Position numbers and translations under genes: made by a program | Notes under the pieces: model-generated | Seen by the model: the letters and a program-made list of their open reading frames with translations, nothing else | Databases searched by the model: none | What the model was told of the DNA's origin: nothing | Part shown: positions 1-10,521 of the stretch, in pieces | Layout: each line of letters starts with the position of its first letter | How positions within the stretch are numbered: the stretch's first letter is position 1 | NCBI GenBank assembly: GCA_030062745.1 | Contig: CP099848.1 | Span: forward strand, 22,074,378-22,138,377 | Reading direction: 5' to 3' | Length of the DNA stretch: 64,000 nt | Source: Capitulum mitella | Lineage: Eukaryota > Arthropoda > Thecostraca > Pollicipedomorpha > Pollicipedidae

Positions 1-1259
1 GTTACGAAATCTACCCATGTCATTTTTACGTTCCTTGACGTCCGCAATGTTATCCCCACTACAACACAATTCAAGCAAATATATGATATAGTACCATGTG
101 TAAGGCGTCATCTGTATTTTCGGGAAACGCCACCCTCCACGGGCAAGTCCTGGACAGTCGAAGGGGTGACTTGGAGCGCTATGTGGCGCTGATCGCTGGG
201 CAAGTAAACGACGTGCCCCACCGGAAGCTGTGTGTGGCACGTGCGGTGTGGCCTTCGTGGACAGCGTGGAGTCGCCGACCGGTCCGCCCATTTACCTATC
301 TCCTCGTACCCTTCCCCCTGCGTCACAGGGGACCGGTCCGAATCTGGACGGCGCTGATAAGTTGTACGGCCGACGCTGAAAGGTTGTTCAGGTAAAAAAA
401 CTGGCTCAGTTTTTCCGGCATTGATCGGTGCGTGGACGGCCGCAACCGGCGGGAACGCACCCGAGCCCATGCTAATCACTTTTGTACTTCCTCAAGTGCG
501 TAAAGAGAACGATATTTTTAACTTCATTTTGCGTCGTCTTTACAAGAGTCAGCTTCGCACAGCAGTTATCCGCATAATGCATCCAAACATGCTCGTGTTT
601 TCCCCTCGTTTCGGAGTGTAATCGTGGATGAAAATGTGCGACCTGGGACCATTCATGTTTTGGGGCCAGCGTTCTAAAACTGTTATTTTCCAGGATGTCG
701 AAAGGCAAAAACCAAATATTAAGAGAGGCGAAAAAAGATTTCTGAAATAAAATAAAAAAATCCTTCATCCCTTTGCCTTTCAGGACGACAGTAGCAAAAA
801 TGAACAAAGAGCGTCTATCCATTTGCTTACGAATTACTAAATGCATGAGGTTCGCCTCGGCACCTGGTTTGGCCATTCAGACCTTGTCATGACTCATCAT
901 ACATGAAGACTGTCGACATTTTTCTCACAGACATGTATGGTCTCCTAGATAATTTGCCTCAATAATGATGTTTTGTGCATGTACAAAATGTATACCATTT
1001 AACCAAGAAATCAGGAGATGCTGTCAGTCCAGGAAACCTAGAGTGCAAGAATGTTCCCAGAACTAGACGCGTGAACAACTTCAAGTTGTACATCAATCAA
1101 CATAATTTATATAGTATCTGCGTATGATCTGACCATTTGTGAGTAGCAGAGCCCCACGTACTATTTCCAAGGTAAAATATGAAGTATGATGGTACCAAGT
1201 TGGAATTAGAACAAAATGTTCTTGGTATTATGACAACATACGAAATAAGTTTGCATATG
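1..1259. other. Unassigned flank, no supported gene
   Basis: About 1.26 kb without a recognisable gene. Short open frames on both strands near 100-480 overlap each other in a GC-rich patch and show no domain, no splice context and no repeat partner elsewhere in the window. From about 880 the DNA becomes AT-rich and plain. The stretch ends at the TTAA that begins the first family-A element. Confidence 0.5.
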
Positions 1260-2481
1260 TTAACCCTATTCCCGGAGGGCTAGACGGTATGGTTGATTCC
1301 CGGCAGGGGGCGGATTCGGCCCCCCCCTGAGATCTTGAGAACTACTTGTCCGATTTCATCGCAACAAGCGGCAATCGATTCGCCGTGATGTGAACTACAT
1401 TTTTATGGAAAGAAATTTTCAAAATTTTGAAATTTGTGGATACAGGGGGCAAAAATGTCAAAATGGGGGTACTTTTGGACTTCTTATAACTCCGTTCTTT
1501 ATTGACCGATTTCGATGAAACTGGCATGAATCGAGAGATTATGGATAGGGCTTTTACCATGGGTCCGCAAATCTGAAATTTTGAGAAAATTCATGGGCGT
1601 TCACAGGGTTTCAAAAATAGGAGGATTAGTTTTCTAACAACTGAATGAACAAAAGAGACAAACACCCTTTTTTGGCTTCTGCTAGTCATGTTATACTAAA
1701 TAAGTACAAATCGCATTACAATGTTTATATAATGTTAGCATAGGCGGTGCCAGGGACATGAAAAAGGGGAACTGTCATGGCCACACGTTTCTTAGATCAA
1801 CTTGTGACCTTTGACTTTAAATGATTTCCAGTGACCTTGGGGTCACTTGGAATGATCTCGTGTGCATTTAATGTTATCTGTACACGTTTTCAATCATTTG
1901 AATTCACTCTATTTCAAAAATTTCATTTTATGGCTATTGCGATGTAGGGTACGCGCAATGACATTTTAGATCATAGCTCCGTGACTCGACCTGATATCGA
2001 GCTGAAACTTAGTACACAAGTAGAAGGCACCCTTCTACGTCATATATGTTCCGGGTTTGGCATTTGAAAAAAACGGCGCCGCCGTTTTTTCGCAAAAAAA
2101 ATTATTACGAAAAAACAAATTTTGACTTTTGACCTTGACCTTGTAAAATGACCTCAGATAAACAAAATTTTATCTGCACATTGCCCAACTATTAAGCTAT
2201 ACATCCATATAAAGTTTTACGTTCTATCTTAAAAACTCCGTTTTTGGCAGACATTTTCCTTTTACCCTCAACATGGCCAAAAATGGCATGAGGTGCCTCC
2301 CAAAAACGTTGGCTGGCTCCGCCCCGAGCAAAATAGAATTTTGAGATTTTGTCACGGCGCGTAGAAAGAATAGCTAGGAAAAGTGACCAAGTTTTGTAAA
2401 GCTGCGTTAAAAAGCCTGGAATTGGCAGGCAAAAAACCCGAGGGGGGCGGATTCAGCCCCTCATGCCGTTAAAAGGGTTAA
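1260..2481 (+). mobile_element. Family-A TTAA-flanked inverted-repeat element, copy 1
   Basis: A non-coding element of 1222 bp bounded by TTAA on both sides. The left end reads TTAA-CCCTATTCCCGG, then a GC-rich subterminal block (GGCAGGGGGCGGATTC). The right end carries the inverse block (GGGGGGCGGATTC) and closes AGGG-TTAA, although its outermost bases have drifted. TTAA duplication plus CCCT termini is the signature of the piggyBac superfamily, so I infer a non-autonomous piggyBac-like element; no transposase is visible. The interior has clusters of TGACCT near 1802-1852 and 2131-2152. Five further copies in the window define the family. Confidence 0.8.
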
Positions 2482-3282
2482 AAGATCAAAATTATCATCC
2501 ACAGAAACTGCATGTTATTATCACAAATGCAAAACATCTAGACGTATAGAGTCCATGTAGAAACTTAATATCGAGCAGACTGGAGTATCAGATCAGATAT
2601 TAAACAATTACTAATCATTTCAAAAACATTTGCTCAGAATAGCAGCAACTGCCCATGCCGACCAAAAAAAAAACTGGAAAATAAATACCAGAACCAGATT
2701 ACCAGCACCGTGAGTCAGTGCGATTGTTCACAGCTCGTGACCAAACACAAATTTATATATCTGACATCAAATGAACCAAGACATCCTCAGTCCATCTAAG
2801 TTAATAGTACGTATCCACCTCCTCTAATTACAGGCACAATACCGCCCCTACCACGCATCCTGTATTTGTTCGCCGCAAGCGTTTCCCTTCGAATCATCGC
2901 GCAGCTAATTGTCAAGAAGTTCCAAGGTCGAGAGGTACGCCGGGAGGGAGGAGGGTGGGACAATGTAAAATTAAAGCTAATATTAAATTTCGGAATACGC
3001 AAGCTTTAAAACTACAGGAAAATTCATCACAAACGAGAACAACGATTCATTGTGCTACCAGAATTTCGCTTCATTTCAAAATGATTTACAGGGTGAACAT
3101 TAGCATAAACGTTACCGCGTCTCGGGGTGTCTGCGCTTTTTCTTGTGAAACAGATTGGAACACTATTAACAGTTTTGTAAAAAAAAATACGCATTGCCTC
3201 GCGTCTTTGAACATTTTTGGCAATACACGCTTTGTCACGGCCTGAACGCTATGCGTTGAAAAATTCAGCTTTCTGAGCTCTT
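2482..3282. other. Anonymous DNA, nothing recognised
   Basis: AT-leaning DNA between copy 1 of family A and a fragment of family D. Short open frames on both strands have no recognisable motif and no partner elsewhere in the window. Confidence 0.5.
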
Positions 3283-3455
3283 TTAACCTGCGCACTGGAA
3301 GGGGGTCTTTTTTGCCCACTCTCCACGTCTGTTCTTGAATATCTCGAGAACGGATGGGAGCTGGTTCCTGCTACTTTGTGACATTTATGGCAATTGAATA
3401 ACCCGTCGATTGATGCCAAAAAAAACCGGAAATCTGCCGAAAATTTTTCAAGGAA
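3283..3455 (+). mobile_element. Family-D TTAA element, truncated left end
   Basis: Starts TTAA-CCTGCGCACTGGAAGGGGG and continues through a stretch matching 56406-56580 nearly base for base in blocks (CTCGAGA, GAGCTGGTT, TTTGTGACATTTATG, CGTCGATTGA). It stops abruptly where Gypsy-A pol sequence begins near 3460, so only the left ~170 bp survive. The join implies a deletion or insertion that removed both the rest of this element and the 5' part of Gypsy-A. Confidence 0.65.
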
Positions 3456-3461
3456 AGTCGT

Positions 3462-5133
3462 CAGGGTAACCATACAGACATTAGGGACATCCGCGATATT
3501 CTTCAGGATCCAAAGCATCCGAATCTCGCCGAAATCTCCCGTCATTATACGACTTTGGAGGAGTTACTGTTTCGCATCTCGGATACTCAAAAGTGTACCT
3601 CATTTTCTGGCTTACAGTTAGTTATTCCTCGCATCCTCCAGAAACCTAGCAAAGAAGAAACCCACTCAGGATACTTTGCTGGACATCTAGGCGTCGACAA
3701 AACGTCGCAAACTTCGCTCGCGTTATTATTGGTCTGGCATGTACCGAGACGTAGTTCATTATCTCAAAAGCTGCGTTGCCTGCAACATGAGAAAACTGCG
3801 TAGAGAACGCCCTCCGGTGCAAGACATGCAAATTCCGAAACCTCCGTTCGAAATCATCGCTATCGACACATGTGGACCATTTCCTCGAAGCTATAATGGC
3901 AACCGGTACATCATTAACGTAAACAACATGTTCTCTGGATGGCCGGAGTCATTTGCCACGGAATCGAAAAGTGCCGAGACCGTCGCTCAAATTCTCATTG
4001 AGCATATCATGCCGCGTCGTGCCTGTTCCCGGGTCATTGTTTCCGACAATGGGACCGAATTTTGCAATGCGGTCGTCGAACAAAGTTCTTCGTTCTTCAA
4101 CACCAGACATATTCGTACTTCGGATCACCATCCCAAGCGGACGGAAAATGTGAGCGATACAATTGCATCCAAAATGACAGGCTCTCAAAATTAGATAGCA
4201 GATCCCAACGAGACTGGGACACAACAATCCCAGCAATTCTTTCGGCATATAGAACTGCAGGAAACGATAGCACAAAATTAAGTCCGTTTTTCGTTCTTTA
4301 TGATAGGGATCCCGTCCTTCCCATGGACATACTCCTCCCTCCAAAATTCAGGTATCAAGAAGATGAGTACGTCCCCACAATGCTGGGAAATTTCACCGCT
4401 TGCATCACCAAGTCCGGCATAATCTGGCCCTAAGCCACGAGAAAAACAAGTTATACTACGATAAGAAGGCGACACCTGTAAAAATTCAGCCTGGAGACAT
4501 GGTCTACCTCAGAGACCCTTCTGTAGCTTTGGAATCATCGTCAGAACTCGCTTCTGATTGGGAACCTTTTCATCCCATTCTGAAACCCGTAAGTGATGCC
4601 ACTTTCCTGATTAAAAATCGACATACCGGCTAAACAAAGATTGTCAAAGTTCAAAATTTACGTCTAGGTGATCCTGACACTCCATGGGAAGACGTGTCGA
4701 ACGAACCGAGTCATATAGGTCAAAAGTACGAAAAGATGCGAAAATCGCACATTCCTCTCCGCGTTCAGTCGCAGAGACAGTCAGAATTTCTCATGGACGA
4801 TGAACCTTCCTTTGAGCGTTTGGATCCTCTAAGGCCTGCTGTATCAGCTCCGAGTTAGAACTCGGACGCCAAAAGCCCGAATTCCCCAAATACCAAAGGC
4901 CATGCGTCAGATTGCCCAAGTGCAAACGATGAGGACGACATCCCTCTGTTTGAGCTTTCCCGTCGGCAGAAAGAAGAAAAAGAGGAGAATATGCCTCTTG
5001 CCGAATTGGCAAAACAACTAAAATCCCAAAACGAACTCGAACCAGTGAAAAGACCTCGTTCATAATCAGATCCCGATAGTGAGACACCTGGAGCAAAGTT
5101 CTCTAGACGTGTAAGGCAAAAGATTGCGTGATG
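3462..5133 (+). pseudogene. Gypsy-A pol remnant: integrase and C-terminal tail
   Basis: Broken integrase. The H2C2 zinc-binding module is split: the histidine part (GHLGVDKT) lies near 3681-3710 and the cysteine part (CVACNMRK) near 3770-3800, in different frames. The catalytic core keeps Asp in IDTCGPFP (near 3863) and in VSDNGTEF (near 4045); the third acidic residue, in GKCERYN, needs a frame change near 4130-4150. After the core come a YYDKK/GDMVYLRD chromatin- or DNA-binding-like region (4450-4520) and an acidic, Ser/Glu-rich tail (4860-5060). Stops follow the core (near 4431) and the tail (near 5063). The protein would insert the reverse-transcribed DNA; this copy cannot. Confidence 0.85.
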
Positions 5134-5390
5134 ATAGTTCGGACGAAGGTAGTCCACCGTGTAAAGTAACTCGCGAGGATTCTAACACGGAAACATCTTA
5201 TATCAGTGTAGTTCATAAAAACACTAACGCTAGCAAGAAGAAGCACATAGAAGCAGGGTAATAAGACAGATTTATTTAAGCACATGCTTTGTCTTCAAAA
5301 TGAGATGCAAAACACTATGCAGAAACAGATATCACATATGATCGAACAACAGAACAAAATGTTCATTGCGTTGAGGCTTACGCTTTAAAA

Positions 5391-6097
5391 ATGGTCTCAC
5401 TTGTATTTATGTCGTGCTCTGCCTGCCAGCAGAAAGAAACGAAATGTCTGCCGGTGTTCGGCCACTGTCTGCGTACAGTGCGTACAAACCATTTGCAATC
5501 ATACCTCATGAAGCATGTTGGCGTGATTGTTTTCCTTCGCCTGCACAAAACTCTGCCCGTAAACATCCGATTCCGATAGCAAATCCTCGAATCATCCAAA
5601 TCCTATTCCTAGCTCTAGTTCTTCACAACTTCAGCATCGGATGCGTCCGAAATGAAGATAGACCAAACTAATCGTATTCGGCCCCACCATACAAACGTCC
5701 AAAGACTGATCACTCCTTTGCTGAGCAGCTCGGCCGGTCATCTGATCAGGCCTTTGCGTCACCCCACCCTCGCATCAGGACACCTGAACGGATGCTGACC
5801 AACATCCGCAAACACCTCTCAAGGCTTCGAATTCGTCAGAAAGGAAAACTACCAACACTGATATCATGTCGAGCCAAGAACAAAACCACCGCGTGTTGCG
5901 CTTTGGGGCGTCTGCCATCCCATCGCCGTCAACACAGGACTGATACCGCCGCCAGCCGCTGCTACATCCTGACAGCCACTGATGCACTCTGTCAGCCACC
6001 GTCGTATCCGACGCCCACAGCACACATGCCGTTACCATCGATGGTTCCTAAAGCCATCCACTTATCGGAAAGACGACAAGAGCAGCTGCGACTCTGA
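5391..6097 (+). pseudogene. Gypsy-A region downstream of pol, possible accessory frame
   Basis: Between pol and the 3' LTR lies about 0.9 kb also present in the minus-strand copy. One frame (5414-5671, 85 codons) is open at the same length in both copies (24398-24655) and encodes a short hydrophobic stretch (FLALVLHNF) preceded by a Pro/Ala-rich part. A second overlapping frame of 62 codons (5391-5579) is also open in both. Downstream, 5792-6097 encodes a basic, Ser/Pro-rich stretch. I do not recognise a family. It could be a third ORF or just non-coding spacer of a young pair of copies. Confidence 0.4.
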
Positions 6098-6875
6098 AAG
6101 ACTCTAAAAGTGCTTATTAAGTCGTGTCGAAGATTTTTCTGATCCACTAACTTGTAGTTCATTGTTGCGTCATGTGTCCATTGTTTTGTGTCATGCTACC
6201 ATTGTTTCATTCATGTTGTTGTCGGATGATCTGTCGGATTATTGTCCGATTGCTAATGGTGGGATTTTCTGTCCGTTTTAAAGAGTAAAATGTAATGATC
6301 AGACATGGATAAACCCCCAAAAATCTCGACGGAAATTCAAATATTGATTAAAAATTTCATCGTAAGGACCTCGCGCTGTGATGTAACAAAGTTCACCTCA
6401 TGGCTTTAAAGTTCCCGTATCAGAAAACCTCCAAATTTAAATGTTTGCTAATTGTTTTCTAAATCGTAGAGGTTTCTATTCAAAAGCCTTTTGTTTGGAA
6501 AACTCTAAGGCTACCAGATGCCTTCAACTCTAGTTCCAGCTGTTGGCACCGAAGGGAATCAGACAAAGACGTCTGAGAACGCATTAGCGCCTCATGTATA
6601 TCAATCGTGCCGCAGTGCCGCTAAGTGAATCATATCCGTAATATTAAACGATACTTCCTTTTTCTAATCGTAAATTAGCTTACAACTGCGGAAGCTTCTC
6701 AGCATTTGCATCCGCCTTACATCAGCCACTTCTTTGAAATCCATGCGTTCTTACGCTCGTTCATAGGCTAAAAACTAGTCTTTCCAGAATATTCGGACTG
6801 AAAAACGCCTCCTGATCGGTTGTATATGATATCATAATTGCACTATCCCCTTTCATCATTTCCGTTCGTAGGTAG

Positions 6876-6883
6876 TATATAAG
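6876..6883 (+). promoter_or_regulatory. TATA box of the Gypsy-A LTR
   Basis: TATATAAG lies 495 bp into the LTR, with transcription expected to begin in the following 25-35 bp. The same octamer is present in the minus-strand copy (21934-21941), while the solo LTR at 9175 has TACAAAAG at the matching place. It marks the end of U3. Confidence 0.6.
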
Positions 6884-7045
6884 CAGGACCGATTCTCGCT
6901 CCGTAGCTATCGGTGTATATATCGACTCAACATGTGGTGGACCACGTGACGCTCGTGACGTAGTGAAGTGCTAATGCTGTGAGTGGTCAGTGTTTGACGT
7001 GATGAATATAGTTGGTGAAAGTGGAAGCTCTGTGTGTGTGTGACG

Positions 7046-7051
7046 AATAAA
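7046..7051 (+). promoter_or_regulatory. Poly(A) signal of the Gypsy-A LTR
   Basis: AATAAA, about 165 bp after the TATA box, in the context GACGAATAAACGAAG. It is conserved in the LTRs at 9835-9840 and, on the reverse strand, at 21767-21772 and 49447-49452. It would direct cleavage at the end of R. Confidence 0.6.
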
Positions 7052-7166
7052 CGAAGAATTGGCAAGAAGAACTTATGGAAAGAAACGTACTGACGAAGAG
7101 AAAAATCTGGCACAAACGAGGTCACTAATATCCAAACTATCACGCCAAGCAGAAAACACTGCTACA

Positions 7167-8589
7167 GGCACAGCCCTGTGGTTAGGTTCTGACGCAGGGG
7201 TGTCGCTTGGTACAACTGATTGGTAGGGCGGAACCGAGGGCGGGACAACCTAAACTCCCTCCAAAGACGTCAAGGAAGTAACGACTTCGGGACAGAAGAT
7301 CAAGGACATAGTGAGGGTTCGGGGGGGGGGGTCGATGGGGGAACTGCACAGTGTCATTTATGAAATCCCGCGCTCAGGATGAAGTAAGACATGCGCTGAA
7401 GAGAGAAGTCGAGGCGTGAAAACACGCCTACAAGAACACAGACGAGATGTAAAATATCAACGCACATTCAACGCAGTCCTTCCCCCGAGGGACTCTTCCT
7501 TCCCATGGTGGGGGAGATCGTGTGCGCCAGTGATCCGGCAGACCGTCGAGGATGCTCGTAGAGCTTCCCTTCCGGCCAAAGGGAAGGAGTCAGACGAAGA
7601 CCAGACGAAGCCCACCGAACGAACGACACTGGCGTTCCCTCAGTCCCGAGCTTCCCCCGCAGGGACACCAGGTTACTGGTATGGGGCTTCGCGGACTCCA
7701 GGGACCCAGCCGATGGAGTCATTGGACGTCTCCCTGTCGGCATCCGCTGTCCGCTGTGACCTTTGTCTCATCCTTCATCCGATCCCGTATTTACAATGAC
7801 CTCTGGTAGCAAGCAGCTCACTTTCCCCGAGTCTTCACGCCTAGCAGCCCTGCCAGTCCGCCAGCTCTAGGTTTTATCGGAGTAGCCGCGCTCCCTCGGC
7901 CCGTCCCCCGGGGTTGACGGAGTCCTGGAGGTTGTGGCCTCTCGCCGCACGGTGCTAGTTGTGGCGGGGGGCCCACACGCCTCTTTGGTCCTATTATCCC
8001 GGAGGGTCGGGCGGGTCCGTATGGCCCCATGCGGACCAAGTGCCTGGTCGCCTCGGACCGTCGAGCCCGGCTTTGTTCGGGTTCGCTCGACCGGGCCGGC
8101 AGGGGTCAAGGGGTGGGCGGCGCTGGAACCCGGTCAGTATGGGAGGGGTCCCCCGGTTCCATCTGGCCGGGCAGAAGTCGCCGCCTGTCTCGTATAGCAC
8201 CGAGGTAGCCCTGGCGTCCCGCGTCCCGCCTTTGTTAGGGCCGGGTGCCCCCCAGTTGGGCTCCGAGGTGGATGGGGAGCCATGGTGTCGAAACCTTAAC
8301 CACCACACATGGAACCTCTCTCAAAGCTCTGCTCTGACGCCTCATCCCCATGCAAGGGACGGACAACACGTGAACCTTGGGTTCTGATCTTCCGACGAAG
8401 GGAAAGCTTACCTTCCGTGGCGGGAGATCGTCGGAGATCGGAGACCGCGGCCTGCCTTCGGAAGGCAGGTGGCGGGAGCGGCGGCGGGACACTGGGTGCA
8501 CGTCACCCTGAGGAGCGTCCGATGTCGGCGGGGAATTTACCGAGATTTTACCGTACAGTCAGCCGGACAAAGCATCCATAAGACATCTG
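7167..8589. other. GC-rich stretch without an assigned gene
   Basis: Sequence between the LTR and the first recognisable LINE coding trace. From about 7830 to 8520 it is clearly richer in G and C than the rest of the window and has many overlapping short open frames on both strands, as expected from base composition alone. It ends directly upstream of the LINE linker, so it may be the 5' part (ORF1, endonuclease or 5' UTR) of that LINE in badly decayed form, but I see no endonuclease motif. A G-run lies at 7320-7330. Confidence 0.4.
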
Positions 8590-8629
8590 GTGCTTCCCGC
8601 TGCCAGTCTTACAGTCTTACACACAGACG

Positions 8630-9174
8630 AGCATACAGAACATTTGATTGTCGAAGTACGCTTGATAACTTGATCGCTTTTCGACAAGCGAGGGTTTCAG
8701 CACGTCGCCTCATCTTGGAGGCCAAACGGCGGTCGTGGCGAGACTGTGTCGGTGGCCTGAACCGCTCCATCCGCACTTCGGAGGTGTGTAATCGCATCAA
8801 GAGGACAGCGGGCCGACACTGCTCAGTGTCGCTTCCCGTGACGTGACGTCGACGTCGCTAACGAGATCGGCCACGTGCTCGCGGGGCGCTGCCGGGGCGG
8901 CGGCGCCGACCCAGAGTTATAGCGCCACAGAATCTGATGTGAGCGGTCTCAGGTGAACTTTTCCACCTCTGCGCGGAAGTCGTTTAACGAACCGTTCACA
9001 ACCGCTGAGCTCAGGTCAGCGATATCGACATTGCGGGTTGCGTCTGAGGGTCCAGACGATGTGCGCATCGACATGATTCAGCACATCCTTCACTGCTGTG
9101 TTGTTCAGATGCCGCTGGCAGTGTTTAACGAGATTTATACCGGTGGTGAGTTACCGGTGGCTTGGCGAGAGGCC
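8630..9174 (+). pseudogene. LINE RT, linker and fingers (before the LTR insertion)
   Basis: The linker encodes a basic stretch (AFRQARVSARRLILEAKRRS) at about 8677-8740 followed by RTSEVCNRIKRTAG, the typical helix-rich segment upstream of LINE RT. A frameshift and stops lie between 8846 and 8953. From 8953 the fingers read FTTAELRSAI, GPDDVRIDMI and LPVAWREA, the standard start of the RT domain, where WREA should lead straight into a PxPKPG-like motif. Instead the LTR begins at 9175 within that codon run. Confidence 0.85.
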
Positions 9175-9955
9175 TGTAACAAAGTTCACGTCATGGCCTT
9201 AAAGTCCCCGTACCAGAAAACCCTCAAATTTCATTGCTTACTAAATTTGTCTACATCGTACAGGTTTCCACTCGAAAGCCTTTGGTTTGAAAGACTGCCT
9301 AAGGTTACCAGATGCCTTTAACTCTAGTTCCCACGGTCGGCACCGAAGGGAATCAAAGACGTCTGAGAACCCATTAACGTCTCAAGTACATCAATCGTGC
9401 CGCAGTGCCGCTGGTGAATCATGTCCGTAACGTTAAACGATACTTCCTTTTTTTAATCTCAAAACAACGCACACCCGAGGAAACTTCTCAGTTCTTACAT
9501 CCACTGCACATCAACCACTTCTGTGAAATCCATGCGTCCTCACGCTCGTTCATTATCTAAAGCCTCGTTTTTTCCAGAATATTTGGATTGCAAAACGGCC
9601 CGTGATTGGTTGTGTATGATATCATAATTGCACCATCCCCAAATCATCATTTCCGTTCGTAGGTAGTACAAAAGCAGGGCCGGTTTTCGCCCAGTAGCCC
9701 TCGGTGTATCTATCGACTCAACATGTGGTGGACCGCGTGACGCTCGTGACGTAGTGAAGTGCTAGTGCTGTGAGTGGTCAGTGTTTGACGTCAAGAATAC
9801 AGCTGGTGAAAGTGGAAGCTCTGTGCGTCTGACGAATAAACGAAGAATTGGCAAGAAGAACTTGTGTAAAGTAAAGTACTGACGCAGAGAAAAACTTGGC
9901 ACAAACGAGGTCACCAACAGCCAAACTATCACGCCAAGCAGAAAACTCTGCTACA
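9175..9955 (+). mobile_element. Solo Gypsy-A LTR inside the LINE RT, 5-bp TSD AGGCC
   Basis: A 781-bp LTR, TGTAACAAAG...CTCTGCTACA, flanked on both sides by AGGCC (9170-9174 and 9956-9960). No internal retrotransposon sequence is present, so it is a solo LTR left after recombination between two LTRs. Removing it and one AGGCC restores continuity of the LINE RT between WREA and the IPRLNPGE motif, proving that the LINE was there first. It keeps AATAAA at 9835. Confidence 0.95.
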
Positions 9956-10463
9956 AGGCCCTGGCCATACCACGTCTTAATCCCGGAGAGAGTAGATCAG
10001 AACTTATTGATTACTGTTCAATATCTCTGAAATCTTTACTGCGCAAGCTTTTGTAGAAGTTGGATAAACTTCGCCTGACCTGGTTTTTGGAGGGGAACAA
10101 CACGTTTGATAATGCCCAGTGCGGCCTTAGATAAAACCGTGGTACTGTCGACCACCTTTTAACTTTTGACACTATAGTGCGTGTTGCTTTCCGGGGCGAC
10201 GCCACGTAGGTGTTTTTTTTCTTTTACATTGAGGGTGCCTATAACAAAACTTGGCGGCACGGTATTCCCGTAAAGACTTTTAAGTATGCTGTTCGTGGTT
10301 GTATAGGCGTCTTTTTACAGCAGCACCTGGGCAACCTTTTTTTCGTGTTCGAATCGGGAACCACTTTCCTGACCGGTTTCCGCAGGTGAATGACGTGCCT
10401 CAGGGTGGCGTGTTGAGCGTGACGTTCGCCATGATGATTAACGACATAAGGGGTGAATTACTG

Positions 10464-10465
<2 letters not shown>
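9956..10465 (+). pseudogene. LINE RT palm, upstream of the catalytic Asp-Asp
   Basis: Encodes IPRLNPGESRS and CSISLKSLLRKL (9970-10050), FLEGNNTFDNAQCGLR (near 10088-10130, with a stop after), RGTVDHLLTFDT (near 10138), IEGAYNKTWRHGI (near 10225-10270) and, in another frame, VNDVPQGGVLSV and INDIRGELLR (10388-10463). These are RT motifs in the expected order. The catalytic Asp of motif A has become Tyr (FYIEGAY instead of FDIEGAY). At least three frame changes separate the pieces. Confidence 0.85.

Positions 10466-10519
<54 letters not shown>
10466..10519. repeat. (TA)n microsatellite, left border of Penelope-like insert
   Basis: An uninterrupted TA run of 54 bp. It starts directly after the LINE codons for LLR and is mirrored by a second TA run at 11873-11922, where LINE coding resumes. 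The LINE target itself only needs a short TATGTA-like site here, so the runs probably arrived with the insert or grew from it. Confidence 0.95.

Positions 10520-10521
<2 letters not shown>

Larger units (their letters stand above)
3462..7166 (+). mobile_element. Gypsy-A LTR retrotransposon, copy 1, 5'-truncated
   Basis: A Ty3/gypsy-type element running left to right: the linker after RNase H, integrase, a charged pol tail, a further short-frame region, then a 3' LTR at 6382-7166. The gag, protease, RT and 5' LTR are missing. The order RNase H then integrase is the Ty3/gypsy order. A second copy on the opposite strand (21652-27010) matches it over almost the whole length, which fixes the boundaries and shows that frameshifts in each copy are independent. 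No purine-rich tract is evident just before the 3' LTR in either copy, which is unusual for an LTR element. Confidence 0.85.
6382..7166 (+). repeat. LTR of Gypsy-A (3' LTR of copy 1)
   Basis: Begins TGTAACAAAG and ends CTGCTACA, so it has the usual TG...CA termini; length 785 bp. The same unit occurs at 9175-9955, 21652-22432 (reverse), 49331-50052 (reverse) and, diverged, 30603-31694. The solo copy at 9175 is flanked by an exact 5-bp repeat, which confirms these ends. It has a TATA-like box and a poly(A) signal, consistent with a U3-R-U5 organisation. Confidence 0.9.

Noticed and set aside
3462..7166. An endogenous retrovirus with an env gene
   Set aside because: The region between pol and LTR has no signal peptide, transmembrane and glycoprotein pattern; the short frames there are too small for an envelope protein.
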